This document shows, piece by piece, positions 42,297 through 51,322 of a stretch of 64,000 nt of DNA (positions are counted from its first letter, which is position 1; each line of letters starts with the position of its first letter). Below the pieces are notes generated by a model. The model was not told the DNA's origin, did not search any database, and saw only the letters and a list, made by a program, of their open reading frames with translations. The stretch is from Alkalicoccus daliensis (GTDB lineage Bacteria; Bacillota; Bacilli; Bacillales; Salisediminibacteriaceae). The stretch lies in contig NZ_FNIL01000006.1 in assembly GCF_900103955.1 (NCBI RefSeq), positions 1 to 64,000 of the forward strand. The letters run 5' to 3'. The position numbers and the translations under genes are program-made.

Positions 42297-45200
42297 TCAG
42301 TTCACTTCCTGAAGCTGTGCCAGAGCTTCCCGCAGCTGAGTTTCTGCTTCCTCTACTTTATCCTGTGAAGACTGTGGATTTTTCAATACAGACTTTGTAT
42401 TCTGCATAGCGGAATGGAATGGTTTCCAGCTTTCTTTCGTATAGTCTTTGCGATTCTTATCCTGCTGCTCTTCATAAAGTTCCTGCAGGGAATCCTTATT
42501 TACGCTTGTTAAACCTTCCACTGCTGCTTCCAATGCAGTTTTCGCTGTATTTATCTCCTGCTCAGAAGATTGTGGATTTTTCAAGACCGCTTTGGCATCC
42601 TGCATCGCAGTATGGAACGGTTTCCAGCTTTCTTTTGTGTAATCTTTATGATTCTTGCTCTTATGCTCATCGTAAAGCTCCTGCAGCGTAGTTTCGTCTG
42701 CATCTGCATTACTTTCTCCTTTAATAATATCCATACCGTCAATCGTAAAGGTGCCGCCTTTCACTACAATCTCTGCAGTGTGCGCCGTATCATCCAGCCC
42801 CCATAGATAATAGGAAGTCTGCCTGTCGCCTTTTGCGTACACTCTGTAATCCTGATGAATCAGCTGGTCATCAACATACACGTCAATTAACGCATCCGGT
42901 GTCGCCCCATGCAGATTGAAGCCGGTTCCTTCAAACTTGAATATCAGGCTGTTCCCTGCTTCTTCTGTCTCCGGCGAACCGTAAATGTTCACCCCGCGGT
43001 AATCCATGAAATCTTCTAATTTTTCATTATCCTGAAGTGAGACTTTTAAGGTGTGTCTTCCTTCTTCCAGATCTTTTACCGCATACCTTATTCCGGTGCT
43101 GGTATCTACCGTATGGTTTCCTGCATCTTCCCCATTCAATTCAAAGTGGTATGCAGTCTGATCACCTGTTCCGGAGAGATATTCAATTCCCGTTCCTGTA
43201 AAGTGAATCAGAATATAAGGGTTATCGTTGAAATTTGCCCAGGCGTTGGAACTGCTCGAGCCCCATTCCAGTCCATTCTCACGATACGCATACACTGTAT
43301 TTTCTTCTTCTCCTATTTCTGCTTCATCTGAAATTGCGATGAAATCATTTGGTGCAATAGTAGTAACTGCTTCTCTGACAATCTCTTCATCTGTTTCAAT
43401 TTCTGCTCTCGTAAAGCTGGCGAAACTGTCTGTCGCTTCTACTCTCAGCGTGTGTTCCTGCTCTTCCAGACCATCTGCAGACCAGACCATCTGCTCAATA
43501 CTGCTGTTGTTCCGGTAGTTTGCTTCAGCGACCAATTCATCATTTAAATAAATGTCCGCTGTCCCGTTCGACGTGTTTGTTTCGCCATAAAGCCTGATCG
43601 CATTTCCTGAAAATGTGATTTCAAAAGAGGCATCATTGGAGGCGCTTCCCCACGCATTCCTGCTGTTTGATCCCCACTGGCCGGAATAATATACTTTGTT
43701 GAGTGTGCCGCGTTCTTCTGTCGTATCCTGGTGCCCGACAGTGACGCCATTCCATACTGGGAAATCTGTACTTGCAGTCATCTGCGTCCGGTTATGATGC
43801 GCGTATCCTGCCTGCGTATAATTCCAGTCGCCAACGTATCCAAGCGGATTCCAAGGATCATTATTGTTCAGCGCTTCTTCTCGGGAAGCATACTTCTTTC
43901 CCTGGGCACTATCGAATTTCTCTGATGTATACGTGTGCCCTTCGATAGGATCGACGCGGAAATTATCATAAAGCGTTTCATAATATCCTGATCCAATTGC
44001 TACTCTGCCTGCCATCACTGTGGAATCCTCATCCGTATAGCTGGCAACTTCTTCCCCATTTAAATACATGGTAAAAGTATTCTCCTTTGCTTCCAGTGCC
44101 AGGTTATGCCAGACTTCGCTGTCAAAGTTCTCTACCTGCCCTTCTTCTACCACGCTGCCAAGTTTCAGTATTTCATAGCTTCCGTCCTGATAGATGCGTG
44201 CGTTGTAAGGTGCGTAGGAATCTCCGCCTTCTGCTTTCACCTGCCGCACGCCAATTAAGGCATAATTACTTCTTCCTTCTGCTTCTTCTGTATGATTATC
44301 CAAAAGGAAGTCATAAGAAGCTTTGTAATTTACCCAGCGGTAATCGCCCAGTTTCGTATGTGGATTGTCATTACTCTCCGCTCCATCTCTTCCTCTCCAT
44401 ACTGCCCATTCTGCTCCGATAATATCAGGCGTCATGATCTGCTGAAGCATATTCCCGCGTTCCTCTGCTTCAGGAATATCTCTTGAATTCCGTTCAAAAC
44501 TGCCGGATGCAGCCGGTTCTGTTGCTTCTCTTACAACTTCAAAAGCTCCGCGCTGATCGGTAGTATAACGAGGCGTGCCTCCGCGGCGCTCCACATAATC
44601 TCTGCCTTTTTCATCCTCCGGATATTCTGCATATTCAAAATCATCTGTGTAAGGCAGAGGCAGAATGGTATCTTCTGCTAAGTCAATCGGATCTGACTCA
44701 TATGCGAAATTTTCCACTTCCGCTTCTTTATCCAGTGTGGAAATAGTAACAAGTGAATAAGGGTTTACTTCAATTTCATATTTTCCATCTTCCGGCGTTA
44801 CCTTGTTAATATTTTTAAACCAGTTGGCATCGTAATCCTGCCCATCCTCCGGTCCGCGTGTTTCCCAGACAAATACTTCCGCATTTTCTTTACCGCTGAG
44901 ATTTTTGGCATCGATCTCATAATGCCTTGTATCCCGTGTATTATTTGCGATAACAGTCGTATAGTCGTCCGTCTGCGGATCTTTTAAAGTCATATAGTTA
45001 TGTGTACCCGAATCAACATCTACTCCGCCGTCCATGAAGCTTCCGTCACTATACGTTGCATCTTTAATATACTGCCAGCGTTCATTTTCATCAGTAGAAA
45101 GATCATTATGTCCTACGAAATTCATTACATGACGAACTCCCTGCACTCCTCCGTCTGCTTCATAAAATCCCGACCATGGAGTAAATGCATTGATCAAATG

Positions 45201-46307
45201 CTTCGGGCTGTAACCCGATCCCTGATAAAATGCTCCTACTGCAGGCTGGAAATCAAACGAGACAGCATTAAGAGGGTGATCTCCTGCTCCTTCCCAGGAA
45301 TACATGGAAATAATACGTGAAGAAACATCTACAATTCCGTAGCGTCCTCCAAGCCCTTCATATGCTGGCTCCATATTTAAGCGGTACCGTGCGTTTATCA
45401 TTGGAGAAACACCTTCAGAAGACCATACTTCTTTCGGCTCTTTCCCCGCTTCTATCAGTGTATTCTGCAGTTCAGTCAGTTCCGGGGAACCAGACAGTCC
45501 GTAATGCGTCGCAATGACGTCAATTTCATCAATCAGATCTTCATTCTCCAGTAATGTTCTGGCAATTGTCTGTGTATCTCTGTAGCCGTCCCCGCCGACA
45601 AGCTTAATACTTTCATAGTCAGCTTCGTAATTCGGCTCTTCTTTAATCGCAGTAGTGAAATATTTCAGCCATTCCACTTCACTTCTTCCATTATTGTTCT
45701 GCGCTCTTTCATTTTGGGAAACACCTACATAATCCAGTTTAAAACCGTATTCTTCCTGTACAGCATCGATTGTCTGTTTATACCACTGGTAGCGGCTTTC
45801 ATAGTTTTGACCTGCTGCATCCTCCCAGGTCCAGCGCGGCTCTCCCCACCGCAGAAATTCAGTGGTGATGTTCTCATTAATTTTTTTTGCATCAGCAGCA
45901 AACTGGAAGCCAGCTCCTCTGGCTACGTTCGCCGGCTCATCCTCATATCGCATCGTAGCCGGTTCTGTTCCGGAAGACGAATCTACATCGGCACCCAGCT
46001 CCACTTTCACGTGAATAAGACCCGCCCCTGTGTCCGGATGGAATAATTTATTCATAATTTCCCAGTAAGCTTCCGGGTCTTCTTCCTTATAATCGATCAT
46101 CAAGCGGGAGGTGTTGTTTGCAGACACTGTCCCGTATCCTTTAAAACGATGATATTCATCGACGTCTGTCCCGTCTATCGAAATCGTTTCTCTATGATCT
46201 TCCCCCTGCGTTACATTTCCTTCTACGAAAATGACCGACCCAAAGAGTAAGAAAGCAATAAACCAGAGACAAATATTTTTTGCCGGTTTAGAAAAATTTT
46301 GTTTCAT
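42297..46307 (-). CDS. Secreted multidomain GH59-like beta-galactosidase
   Basis: This 1336-residue exported enzyme resembles GH59 (galactocerebrosidase family), which release beta-galactose. After an N-terminal hydrophobic segment (12-30) comes the barrel start FKGYGTVSANNTSRLMIDY and LIHVKVELGADVDSSSGTEP. The catalytic acid is probably Glu200 (VGVSQNER; usually WNER) and the nucleophile Glu298 (EVWSSEG). A lectin-like beta-sandwich follows to about 790, then two or three beta-rich modules that may bind carbohydrate (about 850-1190), and two FIVAR-like helical repeats at the C-terminus (KDYTKESWKPFH twice). No LPXTG is seen. Bacterial members may act on plant galactans rather than lipids. 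Confidence 0.85.
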   Translation of the reverse strand: MKQNFSKPAKNICLWFIAFLLFGSVIFVEGNVTQGEDHRETISIDGTDVDEYHRFKGYGTVSANNTSRLMIDYKEEDPEAYWEIMNKLFHPDTGAGLIHVKVELGADVDSSSGTEPATMRYEDEPANVARGAGFQFAADAKKINENITTEFLRWGEPRWTWEDAAGQNYESRYQWYKQTIDAVQEEYGFKLDYVGVSQNERAQNNNGRSEVEWLKYFTTAIKEEPNYEADYESIKLVGGDGYRDTQTIARTLLENEDLIDEIDVIATHYGLSGSPELTELQNTLIEAGKEPKEVWSSEGVSPMINARYRLNMEPAYEGLGGRYGIVDVSSRIISMYSWEGAGDHPLNAVSFDFQPAVGAFYQGSGYSPKHLINAFTPWSGFYEADGGVQGVRHVMNFVGHNDLSTDENERWQYIKDATYSDGSFMDGGVDVDSGTHNYMTLKDPQTDDYTTVIANNTRDTRHYEIDAKNLSGKENAEVFVWETRGPEDGQDYDANWFKNINKVTPEDGKYEIEVNPYSLVTISTLDKEAEVENFAYESDPIDLAEDTILPLPYTDDFEYAEYPEDEKGRDYVERRGGTPRYTTDQRGAFEVVREATEPAASGSFERNSRDIPEAEERGNMLQQIMTPDIIGAEWAVWRGRDGAESNDNPHTKLGDYRWVNYKASYDFLLDNHTEEAEGRSNYALIGVRQVKAEGGDSYAPYNARIYQDGSYEILKLGSVVEEGQVENFDSEVWHNLALEAKENTFTMYLNGEEVASYTDEDSTVMAGRVAIGSGYYETLYDNFRVDPIEGHTYTSEKFDSAQGKKYASREEALNNNDPWNPLGYVGDWNYTQAGYAHHNRTQMTASTDFPVWNGVTVGHQDTTEERGTLNKVYYSGQWGSNSRNAWGSASNDASFEITFSGNAIRLYGETNTSNGTADIYLNDELVAEANYRNNSSIEQMVWSADGLEEQEHTLRVEATDSFASFTRAEIETDEEIVREAVTTIAPNDFIAISDEAEIGEEENTVYAYRENGLEWGSSSSNAWANFNDNPYILIHFTGTGIEYLSGTGDQTAYHFELNGEDAGNHTVDTSTGIRYAVKDLEEGRHTLKVSLQDNEKLEDFMDYRGVNIYGSPETEEAGNSLIFKFEGTGFNLHGATPDALIDVYVDDQLIHQDYRVYAKGDRQTSYYLWGLDDTAHTAEIVVKGGTFTIDGMDIIKGESNADADETTLQELYDEHKSKNHKDYTKESWKPFHTAMQDAKAVLKNPQSSEQEINTAKTALEAAVEGLTSVNKDSLQELYEEQQDKNRKDYTKESWKPFHSAMQNTKSVLKNPQSSQDKVEEAETQLREALAQLQEVN

Positions 46308-46498
46308 TTATACCGCAGTCCTTTCTGCTTGTAGAATAGTGTGAAATTGTTTATTCTCCGCGTACTGCTGAATATCTGAAAAAGCAGTCAAAACTTATGT
46401 ACAGCCTCCTTTCCGTAGAATGATCTCTTGAACAATCCACCTCCCTTTCCACATTCGTTCAATAATAGTACGAGGTACAGAGATAATACTAATCAATT

Positions 46499-46557
46499 AT
46501 GTATGCGCTTACATGAAACTTTTTTGCTCAATCATGAAAGTATTTTTACTTTTCAAA
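46499..46557. promoter_or_regulatory. Shared regulatory element with cre-like box, copy 2
   Basis: Matches the element at 41992-42050. The cre-like core is TGTATGCGCTTACA (46500-46513), or TGTAAGCGCATACA on the minus strand. It lies about 190 bp upstream of the GH59-like gene and about 120 bp upstream of the plus-strand gene at 46677, so it could serve both. The rest of the 368-bp gap shows no gene. Confidence 0.65.
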
Positions 46558-46676
46558 CTTTTCCGAACTTAAATTTTCAGTGTTGTGAAATACTTAGTAT
46601 GAAGTAATTTTGTCTTTTTCCAGCGCCGGCTTACTCAGGGAAGTACTAACACTCTATTTATAAAGGATGTGTACAG

Positions 46677-48326
46677 ATGTCTTTTGAAGAAAGAAAAAAT
46701 GAAATAATAACTGAAGCATCAGAACAGGCATTACGTTTCTCTTTTCAAAAAGAACACTTATGGTACCTGGACGATCTTAGAAATAATTTTTACTTTGCGA
46801 TGCATTTATACGCCGGTGCCCATAATAAACAAATAAAATTATCTGCAGAAAACGCTGATGCTGAAAATCTGGCTGAAAAAGTAATACTGAGGGGACTAAG
46901 AATGCAGGAGCGCGATCCCGAAAGTAGTGTTTACGGACATTGGCCGCTGAATCTGGAAGGACCGGAAGCAGAAATTTCAGCGCATCCTCTTCCAGCAGAG
47001 CTCCTTACCAGCTTGTTTTTAACGTTTTACTCAACATACAAAGATACGTTTTCACCTGCGCTGCTGAAGGAATTTCATCAGTCTTTTAAACATCTTTATA
47101 CCAGTGATTTTTTACATCGCGAACCAGATATTTTCAGTCATCACGAAGCAAAGCTTTTTTGCAATCAGCTTATGCTCGGCCAGCACTTCCATGATAATGC
47201 GCTTTATGAAAAAGGCTTTACGAATATGGAAGCTCTTTTTCAGCATCTGAAAACGAATGGCTTCCGGGAATATGGGGCATTGCCCTGGGTATGGCACTGG
47301 ATCCAGGCTGTGTCTTTTGCGAAGGATTTTATCAGCGGCAGCCGTGCAAAAACTTTACTGGAGAATGTATTAAATTATCTGTGGGAAGAACGTGCGGAAT
47401 ATTATTTAAAAGGAACCTGGATCGGCGCTCACTCGCGAAACTGGTCGCATGATATTTCGGAAGACCGCAATAATGTGATTGATTATATTCAGTTTGGTGA
47501 TTTCGATTCCCCGAAGCATTTTCCAAGACTCGAAGGAGCCGGCTTCCTCACCCATCAGGTCGCAGCAGCTGTTTACAAAGAAGCTGTCTCCCCTGATATA
47601 CCGAAGGAAATAAAAAAGAAAATTTTTAATAAAACTGACCCGGATAATAACCCCGAAGTGTTTCATCATTACATTTATAAAACCGCTGATTTTGCACTGG
47701 GCGGATTGTGGGAAAGAGCGGAAGAGTTTGATAATGAGCAGCACCGCTGGGATGTGACGCTCCCGCTTCCTCAGGAAGGGGTAAACCAGGCTTATTTCTT
47801 TCAGCCGGGAGAAGGATTCAGTATGGAAGATCCGAGGCACGAGAGTCCGGGAAGCGATGTACTGTTTTATAAAAATACCGCAGCAGCAATCTTTGATTTA
47901 ACAAATTCAGAGTATGGTTTTATTATCGGTGTATTGCCGAAAGGCGAGTGGCTGACTGAGGACAATCGTTTATACGGAAAAGCAGGTACCTGCTTCTTTT
48001 TCGTACAGTTACTGCATCCTTTCTCGATCGAAGAAAAACATAATCGCATGCAGGTGAAAAGCAGCGGCGCCCGTAATGCAATCATTATGGAAGTATTCAC
48101 TACCAGTCAGGCTGCAGAAAGAAACATTCACTCCGTGCAACAATGGAAAGCACAAATGGAAAAGACGAGTTCTCCTTTTCATATAGAAGAGAACACCGCT
48201 GTTACGGTTAACTACAAAACATTCTTTGAGGATGCTCTTTATTTAAAGAGTTATCTGGATCAAATAACACCGCCTGAACACACGATTAACAATAGCAATG
48301 TTGATTTTTATAATTATTATATTTAG
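46677..48326 (+). CDS. Unrecognised 549-residue protein of the polysaccharide locus
   Basis: I do not recognise the family. The protein has no signal peptide and is helix-rich and aromatic in its first 330 residues (WPLNLEGPEAEISAHPLPAE, GTWIGAHSRNWSHDI), then beta-rich to the end, the layout of an (alpha/alpha)-toroid plus beta-sandwich as in many polysaccharide lyases and some hydrolases. Conserved-looking His, Tyr, Asn and Trp clusters could form an active site. The ATG at 46677 has AAAGGATG upstream. It is divergent from the GH59-like gene with a shared regulatory region. It may be the lyase that feeds GH88, or another glycosidase; this is inference. Confidence 0.75.
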   Translation: MSFEERKNEIITEASEQALRFSFQKEHLWYLDDLRNNFYFAMHLYAGAHNKQIKLSAENADAENLAEKVILRGLRMQERDPESSVYGHWPLNLEGPEAEISAHPLPAELLTSLFLTFYSTYKDTFSPALLKEFHQSFKHLYTSDFLHREPDIFSHHEAKLFCNQLMLGQHFHDNALYEKGFTNMEALFQHLKTNGFREYGALPWVWHWIQAVSFAKDFISGSRAKTLLENVLNYLWEERAEYYLKGTWIGAHSRNWSHDISEDRNNVIDYIQFGDFDSPKHFPRLEGAGFLTHQVAAAVYKEAVSPDIPKEIKKKIFNKTDPDNNPEVFHHYIYKTADFALGGLWERAEEFDNEQHRWDVTLPLPQEGVNQAYFFQPGEGFSMEDPRHESPGSDVLFYKNTAAAIFDLTNSEYGFIIGVLPKGEWLTEDNRLYGKAGTCFFFVQLLHPFSIEEKHNRMQVKSSGARNAIIMEVFTTSQAAERNIHSVQQWKAQMEKTSSPFHIEENTAVTVNYKTFFEDALYLKSYLDQITPPEHTINNSNVDFYNYYI

Positions 48327-48378
48327 CTGTTCTCATAATTATGAAAAAGCGATCTCATTTTCTTAATTCTATAAATAA

Positions 48379-48424
48379 AGGCTGCACAAAGAAGATTCTT
48401 CTCCTTGGTGCAGCCCTCTTTTTA
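48379..48424 (+). terminator. Terminator of the 549-residue protein gene
   Basis: GGCTGCAC and GTGCAGCC pair around an inner GAAGA/TCTTC stem, followed by a T run. Confidence 0.8.
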
Positions 48425-48561
48425 TGGAGAAAGCTTGATAATAAAAGTTTCATATAAAATTAGACTTTCCCAATGGCTTGAAGATATTAAGCAGGGAGAG
48501 ATAGCGGGGAGTTCGAAGCCTTCATCATCAATCTAAACAGGAGTGACGTACAACCATTGGA

Positions 48562-48591
48562 TTGTTTATACTAAGGGTAATCACTATACCC
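48562..48591 (+). promoter_or_regulatory. Promoter of the HEPN/MNT pair with a palindrome on the -10
   Basis: TTGTTT (48562-48567) and TATACC (48585-48590) are 17 bp apart. GGGTA (48575-48579) and TACCC (48587-48591) form a palindrome over the -10, a fitting place for autoregulation. Confidence 0.5.
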
Positions 48592-48623
48592 AGAGCGTGT
48601 TTAGGAAAGTGAGGGGACCATCC

Positions 48624-49028
48624 ATGGATCCATTAAAGGATGTTCGATGGAAGCAGAGATTTGAGAACTTTGAGAAATCATATTTGCTGCTCGAAAAATA
48701 TGCACAGCAGAATCTTCAGAACGAACTTGAAAGAGCCGGTGTGATTCAATTTTTCGAAATGACATTTGAACTGTCCTTGAAAATATTAAAGGATTATTTA
48801 GAGATGGAGGGCTATCTGGTGCAAAGCCCGCGCCAGGCCATTAAACAGGCATTTCAAATTGAATTAATTCAGGACGGCCATGTGTGGCTGGATGCTTTAA
48901 GCAAAAGAAACTTAATTACGCACACCTATAACGATGCGCTTGCTGAAAAATTAACGAAGGAAATTAAAGAGATCTATCTACCGGAGCTTCGTATATTGTA
49001 CAAAGCATTATCTGAACGAAAGGAGTGA
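48624..49028 (+). CDS. HEPN-domain protein (HI0074 type), toxin candidate
   Basis: This 134-residue helical protein is the substrate-binding-like HEPN partner of a minimal nucleotidyltransferase. In characterised HEPN/MNT toxin-antitoxin pairs the HEPN protein is an RNase toxin silenced by AMPylation. The R-x4-H motif of active HEPN nucleases is present (Arg95 to His100, SKRNLITHTYND). The start is the ATG at 48624, where GAGGGG lies upstream; the longer frame from 48543 runs back over the promoter. It ends 5 bp before the MNT gene. Confidence 0.85.
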   Translation: MDPLKDVRWKQRFENFEKSYLLLEKYAQQNLQNELERAGVIQFFEMTFELSLKILKDYLEMEGYLVQSPRQAIKQAFQIELIQDGHVWLDALSKRNLITHTYNDALAEKLTKEIKEIYLPELRILYKALSERKE

Positions 49029-49033
49029 GATCG

Positions 49034-49351
49034 ATGTTTGGTTTACAAAAAACAGATATAGAAGTAATTCAGCGGATGCTGGAACAATTCAATGAAATTG
49101 AAAAAGCTTTTATTTTCGGCAGCCGGGCGATAGGGAATTTTAAAAAAGGTTCAGATATTGATATTGCCGTCAGCGGGAAAAATATAAACGAAAACACACT
49201 AACAAAACTTTTCACATTATTAAATGAAGAATCTCCTCTCCCCTATTTCTTTGATCTGCTGCATTATGAAGAAATTTCAAACAGCGAATTAAAAATGCAT
49301 ATCGATAACTTCGGGGTGGAAATATACAACAATAAGACTTCGATCGTTTAG
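49034..49351 (+). CDS. MNT-type nucleotidyltransferase, antitoxin candidate
   Basis: This 105-residue protein is a minimal nucleotidyltransferase with the GSX10DXD motif (Gly29-Ser30 in FIFGSRAIGNFKKGSDIDIA, Asp41 and Asp43). In related systems it transfers AMP groups to the HEPN toxin to silence it. The start is the ATG at 49034, 6 bases after AGGAGTG, rather than the GTG at 49025, which overlaps both the upstream stop codon and the binding site. It is cotranscribed with the HEPN gene. The C-terminal half after residue 60 is short, as usual. Confidence 0.87.
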   Translation: MFGLQKTDIEVIQRMLEQFNEIEKAFIFGSRAIGNFKKGSDIDIAVSGKNINENTLTKLFTLLNEESPLPYFFDLLHYEEISNSELKMHIDNFGVEIYNNKTSIV

Positions 49352-49466
49352 GAATATTCATCCTTTGAAGTAAATTTTGGCTACGCAATCCTATTTCAGT
49401 AGAAAAAGAACGAACCATCAATGAAATGACAGTTCGCCCTAAAATCCAGCTATAAAATTCCAACAG

Positions 49467-51068
49467 TTACTTTAAATTCTCCACGGCAGCTCTTTCAACT
49501 GCCAGGCCGCTCTTATATCGTTCCATGTACTCTTCAAATCCGGTGACGTCTTCCTGCTTCGGTTTTACGCGCAGGATTTCTGCTTCAGAGAATACTTCCT
49601 TATTTAAGAAGTCTTCCAGAGAGGTTTCTCCTGAACGATTCGCCATATACGAAGCCAGCAGTGCCGCGCCCCATGCGCCGCCTTCATCCGCTGTTTTCAT
49701 GACGGATACAGGCGTGTTGAGTGCGCCGGCAAGAATGCTTGCTGCGACACCTTCTGTTTTGAAAATACCGCCGTGTGCGAGGATTTCATCCAGCTCCACT
49801 TTTTCTTCTTTGATCAAGATATCCATACCGATTTTCATTGCCGCAAACGCGGTGAAAATATGCGTGCGCATGAAGTTCGCTAGGCTCAGATTGCTGTCGG
49901 AGGATCGAGCAAACAGCGGGCGCCCCTCTTCAAAGTGCGTCACGTGCTCTCCGGATAAGTAGCCGTAGGAAAGCAGTCCGCCGGCATCACGGTCTCCCTG
50001 CAGCGCCTGCTCAAATAACAGCGAATAAATTTCATTGTCATCTTTCTCCACGCCCAGCTGCTGCGTAAACTCTTTAAACAGGCTGACCCACGCATTGATA
50101 TCGGAAGTACAGTTATTGGAGTGTGCCATCGCGACCGGTGCACCTGCCGGCGTAGCTACCGGATCTATTTCCGGATGCACTTCGGACAGTTCTTTTTCCA
50201 TTACGACCATGGCGAATGCAGAAGTTCCTGCGGACACGTTTCCTTTCCGCGTGGCAACACTGTTTGTCGCAACCATGCCTGTCCCTGCATCCCCTTCCGG
50301 CGGACATAACGCGACACCGGCTGCAAGTTTTCCTTCCGGATCCAGGAGCTTTGCTCCTTCATCAGTTAGAGACCCTGCCTGTTCTCCTGCAGTAAGAATT
50401 TCCGGCAGAATGTTTTCCAGCTTCCAGCCGTAGGATTTTTCTTCAATTAACTGTGAAAACGTTGCAGTCATCTGCTTATTATATGTTTTTGCCTTGGAAT
50501 CGATCGGGAACACGCCGGATGCTTCGCCGACACCCAGTACCTTCTGTCCTGTCAGCTTCCAGTGAATATATCCTGCAAGCGTCGTCAGATAATCAATATC
50601 TTTCACATGCGCTTCATCGTTTAATATCGCCTGATACAAATGTGCAATGCTCCAGCGCTGTGGAATGTTAAAAGAGAACTTCTCCGTTAATGCTTCGGAA
50701 GCCTGGCCGGTAAAGTTATTTCTCCATGTTCTGAAAGGAACGAGCATTTCCCCTGACTTGTCAAACACCAGGTAGCCGTGCATCATGCCGCTTAATCCAA
50801 TTGCTTTCAGGCTTTCAATTTTAAAGCCGAAGGTCTCTTCCACTTTCCTGTTTAAATTCTGGTAACTGGATTGTATGCCTTCCCAAATTTCCTTTTCACT
50901 GTATGTCCATGTGTTATTTATGTAGCTGTTCTCCCAGTTGTGATTTCCCGCAAGTATTACATCGTTATTCTCATCGATCAGTACAGCTTTAATGCGGGTG
51001 GAACCGAGTTCGATCCCCAGCACTGCATTTCCCTGCTGAATTGTCTGTACAGTTTTTGTATTGTCCAT
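49467..51068 (-). CDS. araB: L-ribulokinase (AraB type, FGGY family)
   Basis: AraB phosphorylates L-ribulose in the arabinose pathway. The 533-residue protein resembles, over its whole length, the Lactobacillus-type AraB rather than the 560-residue B. subtilis one: LGIELGSTRIKAVLIDENND at the N-terminus, the SGMMHGYLVFDKSGEMLVPF segment, PPEGDAGTGMVATNSV and AHSNNCTSDINAWVSLF. Upstream are a 13/16 match to the AraR operator and a full cre match, which support arabinose over xylulose. No araA or araD lies nearby. The ATG at 51068 has GAAGGG before it. Confidence 0.85.
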   Translation of the reverse strand: MDNTKTVQTIQQGNAVLGIELGSTRIKAVLIDENNDVILAGNHNWENSYINNTWTYSEKEIWEGIQSSYQNLNRKVEETFGFKIESLKAIGLSGMMHGYLVFDKSGEMLVPFRTWRNNFTGQASEALTEKFSFNIPQRWSIAHLYQAILNDEAHVKDIDYLTTLAGYIHWKLTGQKVLGVGEASGVFPIDSKAKTYNKQMTATFSQLIEEKSYGWKLENILPEILTAGEQAGSLTDEGAKLLDPEGKLAAGVALCPPEGDAGTGMVATNSVATRKGNVSAGTSAFAMVVMEKELSEVHPEIDPVATPAGAPVAMAHSNNCTSDINAWVSLFKEFTQQLGVEKDDNEIYSLLFEQALQGDRDAGGLLSYGYLSGEHVTHFEEGRPLFARSSDSNLSLANFMRTHIFTAFAAMKIGMDILIKEEKVELDEILAHGGIFKTEGVAASILAGALNTPVSVMKTADEGGAWGAALLASYMANRSGETSLEDFLNKEVFSEAEILRVKPKQEDVTGFEEYMERYKSGLAVERAAVENLK

Positions 51069-51171
51069 TTCCCTTCACCATCCTAAGAAAGTTTATATTG
51101 CTTAAACGAGTAAAATTCATTGATCCTTCTGAGAGCGTTCATTCAATCAGCTTAGTTGCACCCATCATCTT

Positions 51172-51185
51172 TGATAACGTTTACA
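51172..51185 (-). promoter_or_regulatory. cre site in the araB leader
   Basis: TGATAACGTTTACA fits every position of the cre consensus TGWNANCGNTNWCA. It is about 100 bp downstream of the probable araB transcription start, where CcpA would block elongation. Confidence 0.75.
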
Positions 51186-51284
51186 TTTTCAATAAGTACT
51201 TTTTATCTAATGTTCACTATTTCCTAATAACTAAAATCAATTTCCTATCCTGGAAGGTTTTTCGCCTTCGGCTCTCTCTTTAAA

Positions 51285-51322
51285 ATTATAACATAAAAAA
51301 ATTTTGACTTGTACGTATATAT
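51285..51322 (-). promoter_or_regulatory. araB promoter with AraR-like operator
   Basis: On the minus strand a TATAAT box (51285-51290) has a weak -35 region, and ACTTGTACGTATATAT (51307-51322) matches 13 of 16 positions of the B. subtilis AraR operator ATTTGTACGTACAAAT. Repressor binding here would cover the -35 region. The gap from 51,323 to 51,610 shows nothing else. Confidence 0.65.
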
